Notes: generated by a model not told the origin, from the sequence alone. Positions 54,165 through 63,670 are shown, counted from the stretch's first letter. The stretch: DNA of 64,000 nt from Kibdelosporangium aridum (GCF_900176515.1 NZ_FWXV01000001.1:1500564-1564563); one strand, 5' to 3'. Numbers and translations are program-made.

Positions 54165-54194
54165 GTAACCGTAAACATGCACTTTATGGGTTAC
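54165..54194. promoter_or_regulatory. Cluster operator, copy D, between GNAT and cysD
   Basis: Perfect arms GTAACC (54165-54170) and GGTTAC (54189-54194), total 30 bp. TACTAT at 54192-54197 stands six bases before the cysD ATG at 54204, suggesting a leaderless cysD transcript whose -10 box overlaps the right arm. A bound regulator would control both divergent genes. Confidence 0.65.
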
Positions 54195-54203
54195 TATCCT
54201 GAT

Positions 54204-55130
54204 ATGGGGATATCTGGGTTAGCGACGAAGGGCCGACACGCGGCCGACGAAGGCGTCCTCGATGCGCTCGAGGCTGAGGCGATCCACGTACTGAGGGAGG
54301 TCGCCGGGGCGTTCCGCCGTCCGGTGATGCTGTATTCGATCGGCAAGGACTCCTCGGTACTGCTGCATCTGGCGATCAAGGCGTTCGCGCCCGGCCGGAT
54401 GCCGTTTCCTGTTCTGCACGTCGACACCGGCTGGAAATTTCGCGAGATGATCGCGTTCCGCGATGACACGGCCAAGCGGCTGGGGCTGGACCTGCGGGTG
54501 CACACCAATCCGGACCCGGCGACGCCGTTCACACACGGCACGCACGAGTACACGCGGATCAAGAAGACCGTGACACTGCGCAGGGCGCTCGACGAGAGCG
54601 GGTTCGACGCGGCGATCGGCGGTGCCCGACGCGACGAAGAGCGGTCGCGGGCAAAGGAACGAATCTTCTCGCTGCGGGAACCCGGCCATCGCTGGGAGCC
54701 GCGCTCGCAGCGTCCGGAGTTCTGGTGGTCGGCGAACACCGAGCTGTCCGAAGGCCAGACGATGCGGGTGTTCCCGCTGTCCAACTGGACCGAGCTGGAC
54801 GTCTGGCGCTACATCAAGCGGGAGGACATTCCCGTGGTGCCGCTGTACTTCGCCGCACCGCGCCCGGTCGTCGAGCGGAGCGGCTCGTTGATCATGGTAG
54901 ACGACGAGCGGTATCCGCTCAAGCCCGGCGAGCAGCCACAGTTGCGTCAGGTGCGGTTCCGCACGCTCGGCTGCTACCCGCTGACCGCCGGTGTGGAGTC
55001 GCAGGCCCGCAACGTCGACGAGGTGATCGACGAGATGCGGCTCGACCGCAGGTCCGAACGCGCCGGCCGGCTCATCGACGGTGAGGGCGGCACGTCCATG
55101 GAGAGCAAGAAGTCGGAGGGGTACTTCTGA
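54204..55130 (+). CDS. cysD: Sulfate adenylyltransferase subunit 2
   Basis: 308 residues; PP-loop ATPase subunit that forms adenosine 5'-phosphosulfate from sulfate and ATP with CysN. PP-loop [12 protein letters not shown], then [22 protein letters not shown] and the conserved C-terminus [14 protein letters not shown] at 54204 matches the usual CysD length; ATGs at 54177 and 54186 lie inside the operator. TGATG overlap with cysNC. No cysH or sulfite reductase is adjacent, so the pair is arranged for PAPS production rather than assimilation. Confidence 0.93.
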   Translation: MGISGLATKGRHAADEGVLDALEAEAIHVLREVAGAFRRPVMLYSIGKDSSVLLHLAIKAFAPGRMPFPVLHVDTGWKFREMIAFRDDTAKRLGLDLRVHTNPDPATPFTHGTHEYTRIKKTVTLRRALDESGFDAAIGGARRDEERSRAKERIFSLREPGHRWEPRSQRPEFWWSANTELSEGQTMRVFPLSNWTELDVWRYIKREDIPVVPLYFAAPRPVVERSGSLIMVDDERYPLKPGEQPQLRQVRFRTLGCYPLTAGVESQARNVDEVIDEMRLDRRSERAGRLIDGEGGTSMESKKSEGYF

Positions 55131-56971
55131 TGGTTTCGGTGCTTCGGGTGATCGCGTGTGGCTCGGTGGACGACGGCAAGTCCACTTTGATCGGTCGGCT
55201 GCTCGCCAAGACTGGCGGCGCCACGGACGACGAACTCGACTACGCGACGCGGACAAGGCGCGGCGGCTCCACGATTCCGGCCGGAGAGGTGGACTACTCG
55301 CTGCTGACCGACGGACTGGAGGCGGAGCATGAGCAAGGCATCACCATCGATGTCGCCTACCGCTTCCTTGACCTGCCGTCCGGGCGCCGGGTGATCATCG
55401 CCGACGCGCCGGGACATGAGCAGTACACCCGCAACATGGCGGTGGCGGCGTCCACCGCGGACCTCGCCGTGCTGCTCATCGACGCCACGAAGGGCGTCCG
55501 TGAGCAGACCCATCGGCACCTGGCGATCTGCGCACTGATGGGTGTGCGGGCCGTCATCGCGGTGGTCAACAAGCTTGATGGCGTGGGCTACGACCGTGCG
55601 GTGTTCGACAAGCTCGCGAACGAGGTGCAGGAGGCAGCGAGCGGTCTCGACGTGGCGGCCAGCGTGATACCGGCCAGTGCGCTGAGCGGGGACAACGTCG
55701 TCGAGCCGTCGCCGAATCTGCCTTGGTACGACGGGCCGACGCTGCTCGACGCGCTGGCGAACTGGCAGCCGACCGGCGAACTCGACCGTGCAGAGGACTA
55801 CCGGTTGCCCGTCCAGTACGTGATCCGCGCGGATGACTTCCGTGGCTTCGCGGGCACGGTCGTCGGCAGTTCCGTGCGGCCGGGTGATGCCGTCGCGGTC
55901 GCCGGCAGCAGCGTGACGTCGAAGATCGACCGGGTGCTCGGCCCAGGCGGCGTTGAGCTCGACCGGGCCGACCCTGGCACGCCGGTGACGTTGACGCTGA
56001 GCCACGACGTGGACGTCCGGCGCGGGGACCTGCTGACGACGCCGGAGACCCTCGGCAACGGACTCGCCCCGGCGACGGCGTGCTCCGCCACGCTGGTCTG
56101 GACCGCCGAGGAGCCACTGCGACACGGTCGCTCCTACCTGCTGCTGGCCGGGTCTCGGACCGTGCCCGCCGTGGTCACGAGCGTGCGCGGGCGGCTGGAA
56201 GTATTATCTGGCAAGCAACTCGCCGCACGGACCCTGGGCCTCAACGACATCGGCACGGTCGAGCTGACCACCGACACCCCGATCTGCCTGGACAGCTATC
56301 AGGCGTGCCGGGACACAGGCAGCTTCCTGCTCGTCGACCGGGTCACCAAGGAAACCGTGGCGGCAGGCATGGTCCGGTACGCGCTGCGGCGGGGGCGCAA
56401 CATCGTTCCGCACGCCTACACCGTCGACCGCGAGACCAGGCAACAGCTGAAAGGGCAGCGAGCCAAGGTGCTGTGGCTGACCGGCCTGCCGGGCGCGGGC
56501 AAGTCGACGATCGCCGACGCGCTGGAACGAAAACTGCACGCGATGGGCCTGCACACCTACGTTCTCGACGGCGACAACGTCCGAAGTGGACTGAACAAGG
56601 ACCTCGGATTCACCCCCGAGGCTCGTGCGGAGAACGTGCGCCGGGTCGCCGAGGTGAGCCGCATCCTGCTGGACGCCGGGCTGATCGTGATCGTCGCACT
56701 GGTCTCGCCGTTCCGGACCGACCGGGCAGTGGCCAAGGGTCTGTTCCAGCCGGGGGATTTCGCGGAGGTCTGGGTGAACACGCCCGCCGACGTGTGCGCC
56801 AGCCGGGACCCGAAAGGCCTGTACGCCAAGGCAAAGGCGGGCACACTGCCGAACATGACCGGCATGGGCCAGGCGTACGAGCCGCCGGAGCACCCCGACT
56901 TGGTCGTCGACGGTGCCGGTTCGCTCGACGACGTGACCGACGAGCTGTGCACTCTCGTGGGCGGCGTGTGA
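55130..56971 (+). CDS. cysNC: Bifunctional sulfate adenylyltransferase subunit 1 / APS kinase
   Basis: 613 residues. The N-terminal GTPase (CysN) has GSVDDGKSTLIGRLL, DAPGHEQYTRNM and NKLD. Then come EF-Tu-like beta-barrels, and a C-terminal APS kinase domain from about residue 440 with GLPGAGKST, LDGDNVRSGLN and FRTDR. With CysD it converts sulfate to PAPS, the donor for sulfotransferases such as the one at 32468. Length equals the fused enzyme of mycobacteria. Last gene of the operator-controlled unit. Confidence 0.95.
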   Translation: MVSVLRVIACGSVDDGKSTLIGRLLAKTGGATDDELDYATRTRRGGSTIPAGEVDYSLLTDGLEAEHEQGITIDVAYRFLDLPSGRRVIIADAPGHEQYTRNMAVAASTADLAVLLIDATKGVREQTHRHLAICALMGVRAVIAVVNKLDGVGYDRAVFDKLANEVQEAASGLDVAASVIPASALSGDNVVEPSPNLPWYDGPTLLDALANWQPTGELDRAEDYRLPVQYVIRADDFRGFAGTVVGSSVRPGDAVAVAGSSVTSKIDRVLGPGGVELDRADPGTPVTLTLSHDVDVRRGDLLTTPETLGNGLAPATACSATLVWTAEEPLRHGRSYLLLAGSRTVPAVVTSVRGRLEVLSGKQLAARTLGLNDIGTVELTTDTPICLDSYQACRDTGSFLLVDRVTKETVAAGMVRYALRRGRNIVPHAYTVDRETRQQLKGQRAKVLWLTGLPGAGKSTIADALERKLHAMGLHTYVLDGDNVRSGLNKDLGFTPEARAENVRRVAEVSRILLDAGLIVIVALVSPFRTDRAVAKGLFQPGDFAEVWVNTPADVCASRDPKGLYAKAKAGTLPNMTGMGQAYEPPEHPDLVVDGAGSLDDVTDELCTLVGGV

Positions 56972-57103
56972 CGAGCTGTCGCGTGCTGTCGACGCTGGTC
57001 GCAGGTGATTGTCGTTGAGAACGATCGGCTCGCTGTTGGGTGGTCACCCGAGGTCCGATCCAGCTTGTGCTGTCGCTGAGTACCGCTTCGCACTACGCTG
57101 CTG

Positions 57104-57128
57104 GTTGAATTGGACCAGACCATTCAAC
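57104..57128. promoter_or_regulatory. Inverted repeat before the sugar dehydrogenase gene
   Basis: GTTGAAT (57104-57110) and ATTCAAC (57122-57128) are perfect 7-bp arms around 11 bases. The centre (TGGACCAGACCA, 57111-57122) resembles the DasR dre element TGGTCTAGACCA at 10 of 12 positions. Ends 16 bases before the start codon. Confidence 0.4.
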
Positions 57129-57144
57129 GATGATTGGAGCTGAC

Positions 57145-58347
57145 ATGTCGCGACCTACCCTGCGGCGCGCATTGTCTTGTGTCCTTTCCGCTGTCGCGAT
57201 CGGGACGTTCTGGCCGGTGGTGCCTGCCGTGAACGCGGTTCACGTGCCGCCGCTCTCGCAGTTGCGGGTCCGCAACGTCGAGGTGGCCTCCGGGCTTGAC
57301 CGGCCGACCGCCATCGCCGGACTTCCGGACGGCAGACTGCTGATCACCGAGAAGCGCGGCACGATCCGAGCCTTCGATCCGCGGACCGGTCTCGCCGCGA
57401 AACCGGTACTGGACATCCAGGACCGGGTCAGCGAAACGGAGAACGAGCGTGGCCTGCTAGGCCTCGCGATCCCGGCCGATTTCGCGCGCAGCAACGCGAT
57501 CTACGTGGCCTACACGCGGACCTCGGACGAAGCGGTGACCCTGTCCCGGTTCCGGCTTTCGACCGGCAAGGAAGAGGTGCTGCTGGCACAGGAACATGCC
57601 GAGTTCGGCAACCACAACGGCGGCCACTTGTCGTTCGGTTCGGACGGCTTCCTTTACTTCGGTATCGGTGACGGCGGCGGTGGCGGAGACCCGTTGGGGA
57701 CTGGGCAGAACCGGAACACGTTGCTGGGCAAGATTCTCCGGCTCGACGTGAGCCGGGCGTGCGGTCCGCTCGCGTACTGCGTACCGAGGGACAACCCGTT
57801 CGTCGGCGTCGCCGGGGCGCGAGCGGAGATCTGGGCGTGGGGACTGCGTAACCCATGGCGGTTCTCGTTCGACCGGGCCGACGGTTCACTGTGGGTCGGC
57901 GATGTCGGCCAGGGCCGGTTCGAAGAGGTCAACCACATCGGTGCCAGGCAAGGCGGAGCGAACTTCGGCTGGTCCTGTATGGAGGGTCCGATCGTGTTCG
58001 ACCAGACCCGGTGCGACGCGGCCGCGAAGTACACCGCGCCGGTCTTCCACTACCAGTCCGGCATCGAAGGCTGCGCGGTCATCGGCGGTCATGTGTACCG
58101 CGGCAGCCGCTTCGCCAACCTCGCAGGCGGCACCTACGTCGGCACTGACTACTGCTCGGGCACCGCGTTCGCAGTGCGGGCGAATCCCGACGGAACCCAC
58201 ACGAGCGCCACGATCGGGACATTCCCCACCGATGTCACCGCGTTCGGCGTTGACAGCAGGGGCGAGATCTACATGGTCGACGACATCCCCGGCCGGCTGC
58301 ACGCACTCAGGTTCGAACGTGTGCGCCCACAGTCCAAGGTGATCTGA
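57145..58347 (+). CDS. Secreted PQQ-dependent aldose sugar dehydrogenase-like protein
   Basis: 400 residues. Signal peptide, then the six-bladed soluble glucose dehydrogenase fold: LPDGRLLITEKRGTIR, ERGLLGLAIP, FGNHNGGHLSFGSDGFLY (catalytic His region), GIGDGGGGGDP, and WGLRNPWRFSFD. It would oxidise extracellular aldoses if PQQ is available; no PQQ synthesis genes are in the window. ATG at 57145 is preferred to 57130 because GGAG precedes it. Monocistronic between an inverted repeat and a terminator. Confidence 0.88.
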   Translation: MSRPTLRRALSCVLSAVAIGTFWPVVPAVNAVHVPPLSQLRVRNVEVASGLDRPTAIAGLPDGRLLITEKRGTIRAFDPRTGLAAKPVLDIQDRVSETENERGLLGLAIPADFARSNAIYVAYTRTSDEAVTLSRFRLSTGKEEVLLAQEHAEFGNHNGGHLSFGSDGFLYFGIGDGGGGGDPLGTGQNRNTLLGKILRLDVSRACGPLAYCVPRDNPFVGVAGARAEIWAWGLRNPWRFSFDRADGSLWVGDVGQGRFEEVNHIGARQGGANFGWSCMEGPIVFDQTRCDAAAKYTAPVFHYQSGIEGCAVIGGHVYRGSRFANLAGGTYVGTDYCSGTAFAVRANPDGTHTSATIGTFPTDVTAFGVDSRGEIYMVDDIPGRLHALRFERVRPQSKVI

Positions 58348-58354
58348 AAGGTGT

Positions 58355-58384
58355 GCGGCCCACCGGTTTCGCTGGGTGGGCCGC
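58355..58384. terminator. Bidirectional stem-loop terminator
   Basis: Perfect 10-bp stem GCGGCCCACC / GGTGGGCCGC with a 10-base loop between convergent genes. Confidence 0.75.
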
Positions 58385-58397
58385 TCTTGCCGAGTAG

Positions 58398-59042
58398 TCA
58401 TGCGGGTGGGGGAGTGAGCAGGCGTTGGTTGTACGCCTCGGCGACGGCAGCGGCTCGATCGCTGACGCCGAGTTTGGCGTAGATGTTGAGCAGGTGGCTT
58501 TTGACGGTGGCCTCGGTGATGAACAGCTGGGCCGCTGCCTCGCGGTTGGTGTTCCCGGCTGCGACGAGGGTGAGGACTTCCAGCTCCCGTTGGCTGAGCA
58601 GTTGCGGCGCCGGTGTCCGCACGCGGTTCATCAGCCAGGCTGCCACCGACGGGGACAGGACAGTTTCGCCTCTGGCTGCGGCTCGGGCGCCGCGCAGCAG
58701 GTCTTCCCGCGGCGAATCCTTGAGCAGGTAGCCGGTGGCGCCGGCTTCGATCGCCGGTAGCACGTGGCTGTCGGTGTCGTAGGTGGTCAGCACGAGCACG
58801 CGGGCGGTGCTGCCTTGCCGGGCGAGTTCGGTGATCGCCGTCAGTCCGTCCATGCCGGGCATGCGCAGATCCATCAGGATCACGTCGGGCTGGAGTTCCG
58901 CGGCCAGCCGCACCGCTTCCGCCCCGTCCGAGGCTTCGCCGAGCACCTCGAATCCGGGTGCGGAGGCGAACATGCTGCTCAGCCCGTCCCGCACGACAGG
59001 GTGATCATCGGCGATCAGCAGCCGGACAGGACGGTCAGTCAT
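58398..59042 (-). CDS. NarL/LuxR-family response regulator
   Basis: 214 residues. Receiver domain with phospho-acceptor Asp in ILMDLRMPGMDG, conserved Thr and Lys (LVLTTYD, LLKDSP), and a C-terminal LuxR helix-turn-helix (LSQRELEVLTLVAAGNTNREAA). Overlaps the kinase gene by 8 bases. Probably controls the ABC transporter at the head of the same operon. Confidence 0.93.
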   Translation of the reverse strand: MTDRPVRLLIADDHPVVRDGLSSMFASAPGFEVLGEASDGAEAVRLAAELQPDVILMDLRMPGMDGLTAITELARQGSTARVLVLTTYDTDSHVLPAIEAGATGYLLKDSPREDLLRGARAAARGETVLSPSVAAWLMNRVRTPAPQLLSQRELEVLTLVAAGNTNREAAAQLFITEATVKSHLLNIYAKLGVSDRAAAVAEAYNQRLLTPPPA

Positions 59043-60309
59043 TCGTCGCTCCAGTCGGCGGGGTGGGGATGCGCGCGGATATCCCGGTCCCGAAGCCGGG
59101 TTCGGACTCGATCTGCAGTGTCCCGGACAGGTTTTCCACCCGTTGGCGCATGATGGCCAGGCCGAAGCTGCCGGTCGGCTGCGCGTCGCTTCCGGACGGA
59201 TCGAAGCCGTCGCCGTCGTCCCGGACGTCCAGCGCCACTTCTTCCTCCAAATAGGACAGTGTCACACCGACTCTGGTCGCGTGCGCGTGCTTTGCCACGT
59301 TCGCCAACGCTTCCTGCGCTGTGCGCAACAGCACGAACTCCGCTTCCGGTGCTGTCGGCCGTACTGTGCCGGTTGTCGTGAATCGCACGGCAGGTCCGTG
59401 CAACTTCGACCATTGGCCTGTGACATTGGCCAAGGCGTCACTCAGGCGTCCGGTTTCGAGTGGTGCGGGCCGCAGTGCGTCGACCGACCGCCGGGCCTCG
59501 ACGAGGCTTTCCTTGGCGAGTTTCTTCACGGCCTCGAAGGGTTTGTGCCACGGCTCGGGGACTTCGTGGATCTGTTCGGCGGCTTGCAGTTGCGTGATGA
59601 TCCCGGTGAGTCCCTGTGCCAGTGTGTCGTGGATTTCGCGGGCCATCCGCTGGCGTTCGTCGAGGACTCCCGCTTCTCTGGCCTGGGCGAGCAGCTGGGT
59701 GTGCAGTCCCGCGTTCTCGGCGAGCGTGGTCTCCAACAGCTTGTTCGTGCGGCCCAGTTCGGCGAGCGTCGTGGCGAGTTGGTGTTTCTCCTGCTCGTCG
59801 AGCCGGAGCAACCAGGCCATGCCGGTCATGATGATGATGTTGACGACGATGATGATCACGTGGACCGTCACGCCGAAGGTGGTGGACGTGTCCACACTGG
59901 ACGCTTGGGCGGTCCCGGCCACGACCGCCACGACGGACACCGCCAGCAGCCGCCATGGCCAGGGCAGGATGGCGAAAGCGTAGATGTACGGGGCCGGGGT
60001 GAAGAACCCGAACGCGGGGTGGCGCACCACCAGGACCGCGGTCAGCACCACGAGCCCGGCGAAGAACACGGCCATGATCACCGGCCGGTCCCACCAGTCG
60101 GGGCGCCGGGTGAACATGAAGTACATCCACGCCGCGGTCAGCCCGCACAGTGCAAGGTCGACGAGCAGGGAGTAACCGGCTGACGGCTCCTCGGCGATCA
60201 CCGTGAAGACGGTGAGGAACGCCAAAAGCGAATACGGGACGACGGTCACCAACAAGTGCGGTGGCCGTTCAAGCGCCGGCTCCCTGGTCAAAGGTCCCTC
60301 CCTGTCCAC
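59035..60309 (-). CDS. Sensor histidine kinase, DesK/NarX type
   Basis: 424 residues: about six membrane helices, a short coiled coil (LATTLAELGRTNKLLETTL), HisKA_3 dimerisation domain with phospho-acceptor His in REIHDTLAQGLTG, and an HATPase domain (VRDDGDGF). Only a small loop is exposed outside, as in intramembrane-sensing kinases paired with ABC exporters. GTG at 60309 is used; a TTG six codons on has a better GGGAGG site. It lies 6 bases after the permease gene. Confidence 0.9.
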   Translation of the reverse strand: MDREGPLTREPALERPPHLLVTVVPYSLLAFLTVFTVIAEEPSAGYSLLVDLALCGLTAAWMYFMFTRRPDWWDRPVIMAVFFAGLVVLTAVLVVRHPAFGFFTPAPYIYAFAILPWPWRLLAVSVVAVVAGTAQASSVDTSTTFGVTVHVIIIVVNIIIMTGMAWLLRLDEQEKHQLATTLAELGRTNKLLETTLAENAGLHTQLLAQAREAGVLDERQRMAREIHDTLAQGLTGIITQLQAAEQIHEVPEPWHKPFEAVKKLAKESLVEARRSVDALRPAPLETGRLSDALANVTGQWSKLHGPAVRFTTTGTVRPTAPEAEFVLLRTAQEALANVAKHAHATRVGVTLSYLEEEVALDVRDDGDGFDPSGSDAQPTGSFGLAIMRQRVENLSGTLQIESEPGFGTGISARIPTPPTGATND

Positions 60310-60315
60310 CGCAGT

Positions 60316-61065
60316 CTATTGCCAACGGAACCAGCGGATGGCCGCAGCAGCGCACACGACGGTGTAGCCGGTAAGCACAAGCAGCGGTTGCAGGTCTGGG
60401 AAGTCGCCCCCGGACGCGGCTTGCATGGCCGTGGCGCCTGCGCCGAGCGGTGTGTACGCGCTGATGTCCTGCAGTAGTGGAGGCATTTGCGGCAGCGGGA
60501 TCCAGAGGCCGGCGAAGAACATCATCGGGAAGAACAACACCGTGCCGATCGCCGTCGCCACACCACGTCCGGGAGCCAACGCGGTGATGAGCATCCCGAT
60601 CGAGATCAACGCCGCACCCGCGAGCAGCCAGCCCACGACAAAACCGGCCACGTTCTCCGGCAGCCGGACGCCGAACGCGATATTCGCCACTGCCAGGAAC
60701 AGCACCACCGCGACGATCGCGGTGGCGGAGTTGGCGGCGACTTGTGCGCCAAGCACGCGTGCCGGGCTGATGGGGGTGGTCTGCATCCGCCGCAGCACAC
60801 CGTTCTCGCGGTAGGCAGCAAGCATGGTCGGCATCGCCGACAGCGCGAGAATGGCGAGGTTGAACAGGGCGAAGACTGGGACGTACAGGTCCAAGGCGGT
60901 CCGGCCGCCGTAGACGTCATGGGGTTCGTTCAACACGGGCACGCTGCCCAGGATGATCAGCACGATCAGGGGGAAGCCGACGCCCCATAAGGGGCCGGTC
61001 TTGTCGCGCAGGCTCAACTTGGTCTCGACCTTGATCAGGCTCCAGGTCGCGTTGGTGGCGTTCAC
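60316..61065 (-). CDS. ABC-2 type transporter permease
   Basis: 249 residues with six hydrophobic helices and the ABC-2 signature region RMQTTPISPARVLGAQ. GTG start with AGGAG upstream. Partner of the ATPase gene 13 bases before it. Likely exports a hydrophobic compound such as an antibiotic or lipid. Confidence 0.9.
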   Translation of the reverse strand: MNATNATWSLIKVETKLSLRDKTGPLWGVGFPLIVLIILGSVPVLNEPHDVYGGRTALDLYVPVFALFNLAILALSAMPTMLAAYRENGVLRRMQTTPISPARVLGAQVAANSATAIVAVVLFLAVANIAFGVRLPENVAGFVVGWLLAGAALISIGMLITALAPGRGVATAIGTVLFFPMMFFAGLWIPLPQMPPLLQDISAYTPLGAGATAMQAASGGDFPDLQPLLVLTGYTVVCAAAAIRWFRWQ

Positions 61066-61078
61066 GGGGACTCCTGGA

Positions 61079-61987
61079 TTAGTCGGGGCGGTTGCCGGTC
61101 AGCTGGACGTAGGCGTCTTCAAGGCTGGCCTGCTCGACGCGCAGGCGTTCGGCCACGATCTGGTTGCGTGCCAGCAGCGCGGTGACCGCGTTGAGCACGT
61201 TGGTGTCGCCGTTGACGATCACCAAGTCACCCCGCCGGGTCACGCTGGACACCTCGGGAAGGCTGGTCAGCACCACGTCATCGATCGGGCGCGACGGCCG
61301 GAACTGGATCCGCTGCTCGATCTTGGCCTGCTCGGTCAACCCGGCCGGAGTGTCCACAGTGACCACTCGGCCGGAGTCGATCAACGCGATCCGGTCGCAC
61401 AGCCGCTCGGCTTCTTCCATGAAATGGGTGACCAGGACGATCGTGACGCCTCTCGCGCGCACACCCTCGATCAACGCCCAGGTGTCCCGGCGGGCTTGCG
61501 GGTCCAGACCGGTGGTCAGCTCGTCAAGGATGGCGATCCGGGGGTTGCCGATCAGGGCCAGCGCGATCGACAGGCGCTGTTTCTGGCCGCCGGAGAGCTT
61601 GCCGTACTTGGTTTTCGCCTTCTTGGTCAGCCCGAGGCTGTCCATCAGGCCACGCCAATCCGCCGGGTGCGGGTAGAAGGCGCTGTAGAGCCGCAGAGCC
61701 TCGGCGACCTCCAGCCGGGCGGGAAGCTGGCCGTCTTGCAGCTGGATCCCAACCCGGCGGGTCACCTCTTGGCGATCCCGCAACGGGTCGAACCCGAGCA
61801 CGCTGATCTCGCCACGGTCAGGGCTGCGCAGCCCGGCGATCGACTCGACCGTTGTGGTCTTGCCCGCGCCGTTCGGGCCGAGGATCCCGAGGATCTCGCC
61901 TTCCCGCACGGTCAGCGACACGTCGTCGACGGCGACATTCTCGCCGTATCGCTTGTGGAGGTTGCGTACCTCGATCACTGGTGACAT
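61079..61987 (-). CDS. ABC transporter ATP-binding protein (DrrA type)
   Basis: 302 residues: Walker A GPNGAGKTT, signature LSGGQKQR, Walker B IAILDELTTGLDP and a C-terminal extension of the drug-export class. ATG at 61987 opens with MSPVIEVRNLHKRYG; an earlier ATG at 62068 would add an unlike extension. First gene of the operon ABC ATPase, permease, kinase, regulator. Confidence 0.92.
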   Translation of the reverse strand: MSPVIEVRNLHKRYGENVAVDDVSLTVREGEILGILGPNGAGKTTTVESIAGLRSPDRGEISVLGFDPLRDRQEVTRRVGIQLQDGQLPARLEVAEALRLYSAFYPHPADWRGLMDSLGLTKKAKTKYGKLSGGQKQRLSIALALIGNPRIAILDELTTGLDPQARRDTWALIEGVRARGVTIVLVTHFMEEAERLCDRIALIDSGRVVTVDTPAGLTEQAKIEQRIQFRPSRPIDDVVLTSLPEVSSVTRRGDLVIVNGDTNVLNAVTALLARNQIVAERLRVEQASLEDAYVQLTGNRPD

Positions 61988-62088
61988 GCCAGAGACTCTT
62001 CCGGCACCGGCCCGGCGCCACCATTCACCAGCCGACCGGACCTCGGCCCAGCCAGCCGGTAGCCGCAATCAACCGATCGGTGGAGTCG

Positions 62089-63618
62089 CTACTGCCGCCA
62101 GGAAGGCAACCACAGCTCTGCTTGCCAGCGGGCGTTGGTGATCGAGTCGCCGTTCAGGATCGGCCACAGCCATACGAAGTTGGCGACCACCAGCCCCACG
62201 TACAACGAGACGAGCAGCAGGCCTGTGCCGCGTCTTTCCAGGCCGGCCCGGGCTTTGCCGAGGATTTGGCCGAGCGCCAGCACCAGGCCGAGGACCAGGA
62301 ACGCCGACACCGGCGTCATGTAGAAGAAGTACATCTGCCGGTCGAGGTTCAAGAACCACGGCAGCAGACCGGCCAGGTAGGCCACGATCACGGCCGCGTA
62401 GCGCCAGTCCAGGCGGCCGACAATCCGCCACAGGCCCCACGCCAGCATCGGCAGCGCCAGCCACCACATCGCCGGCGTACCGATCAGCATCGTCGCGCTC
62501 ACGCAGGACGACTCACCACAGGCGGTGGTCGTGTTGTCCACGTAGTAGAGCATCGGGCGCAGGCCCATGGGCCAGGTCCACGGTTTGGACTCCCACGGGT
62601 GCTGCTGGCCCGGTTTGGTGACGAGCTCTTCGTGGAAGTTCAGGACGTTGCCCGAGTAGGTCCACAGTGAGTGCAGGGCCGTGCCCATCAGGTGCCGGTC
62701 CACGCCGGTCTCGCTGGCGAACCAGGCCCACCAGCTGGCCAGGTACACCAGGACCGGTACGACCAGCAACGCCCACAGGCCGGGCAGCAGGTCGCGCCGG
62801 AGCGTGCCCACCCATGGGTGCTTCACCCCGGCGGCGCGGCGGGCGGTCGCGTCCCAGATGATCATCATCACGCCGAAGGCGGCCATCCAGTACAAACCGG
62901 CCCATTTCGACGCGCACGCCAGCCCGAGCGACACCCCGCACAGCAGGCGGTACCAGCGGAACCCCAGGCGCGGCCCGTAGTCCGAGTCGTTCACCCAGCC
63001 CTCGCGCACCGCCACGGCCAGGCGACCCCGCATTTGGTCACGGTCCATCAGGAGGAAGCCGAACGCGGCCAGCACGAAGAAGGCGATGAAGATGTCCAGC
63101 ATCGCCGTACGGCTCATCAGATGCAGCACGCCCTCGGAGATCAGCAGAATTCCCGCGACCGCGCCGAGCAGAGTGGACCGCGTCAGCCGACGGGCGATCC
63201 GGATGATCATCAGGATCATCAGCGTGCCCAGGACGGCCGAGGCGAAGCGCCAGCCCCAGCCGTTGTAGCCGAAGATCCACTCGCCGATCGCGATCAGCTG
63301 CTTGCCCAGCGGCGGGTGGACTGTGTACTCGTAACCCGGGTTGTCCTCGTACCAGCCGTTGCGCAGCATCTGCCACGCCTGCGCGGCGTAGTACTTCTCG
63401 TCGAAGACCGGTGTGCCGTTGTGAGTGGGGAAGCCCAGGTTCTGCAGCCGGACGACACCGCCGATGACCGTGAGCACGATGGTGACGACCCAGCTGCGCA
63501 ACCGGTCGACCGGCATCGGCCGCCCGAGCAGGCCGGTTTCGCGGTCGACCCCGGGGGACGTGGCGGCCTCTGCTCGTTCGCCCACCTCACGGCCGGGCCT
63601 GGTCACGACGGCTGTCAC
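62089..63618 (-). CDS. Dolichyl-phosphate-mannose-protein mannosyltransferase, GT39
   Basis: 509 residues and about eleven membrane helices. The family's catalytic Asp-Glu is in PVFDEKYYAAQAW on the first outer loop, followed by HPPLGK. Attaches mannose to exported proteins at the membrane (actinobacterial Pmt). GTG start at 63618. Housekeeping gene, monocistronic here. Confidence 0.93.
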   Translation of the reverse strand: MTAVVTRPGREVGERAEAATSPGVDRETGLLGRPMPVDRLRSWVVTIVLTVIGGVVRLQNLGFPTHNGTPVFDEKYYAAQAWQMLRNGWYEDNPGYEYTVHPPLGKQLIAIGEWIFGYNGWGWRFASAVLGTLMILMIIRIARRLTRSTLLGAVAGILLISEGVLHLMSRTAMLDIFIAFFVLAAFGFLLMDRDQMRGRLAVAVREGWVNDSDYGPRLGFRWYRLLCGVSLGLACASKWAGLYWMAAFGVMMIIWDATARRAAGVKHPWVGTLRRDLLPGLWALLVVPVLVYLASWWAWFASETGVDRHLMGTALHSLWTYSGNVLNFHEELVTKPGQQHPWESKPWTWPMGLRPMLYYVDNTTTACGESSCVSATMLIGTPAMWWLALPMLAWGLWRIVGRLDWRYAAVIVAYLAGLLPWFLNLDRQMYFFYMTPVSAFLVLGLVLALGQILGKARAGLERRGTGLLLVSLYVGLVVANFVWLWPILNGDSITNARWQAELWLPSWRQ

Positions 63619-63670
63619 GGCGCCCGATCGTACGGGTGATCCACTGTCAAGCTTGAGCCGGTCTTGGCGC

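Noticed and set aside
54165..54194. GTAACC-N18-GGTTAC read purely as an ECF-sigma -35/-10 promoter
   Set aside because: At 52865 the right arm lies inside the first codons of a gene, and the arms are exact inverted repeats, which fits a dimeric repressor site better; not excluded.
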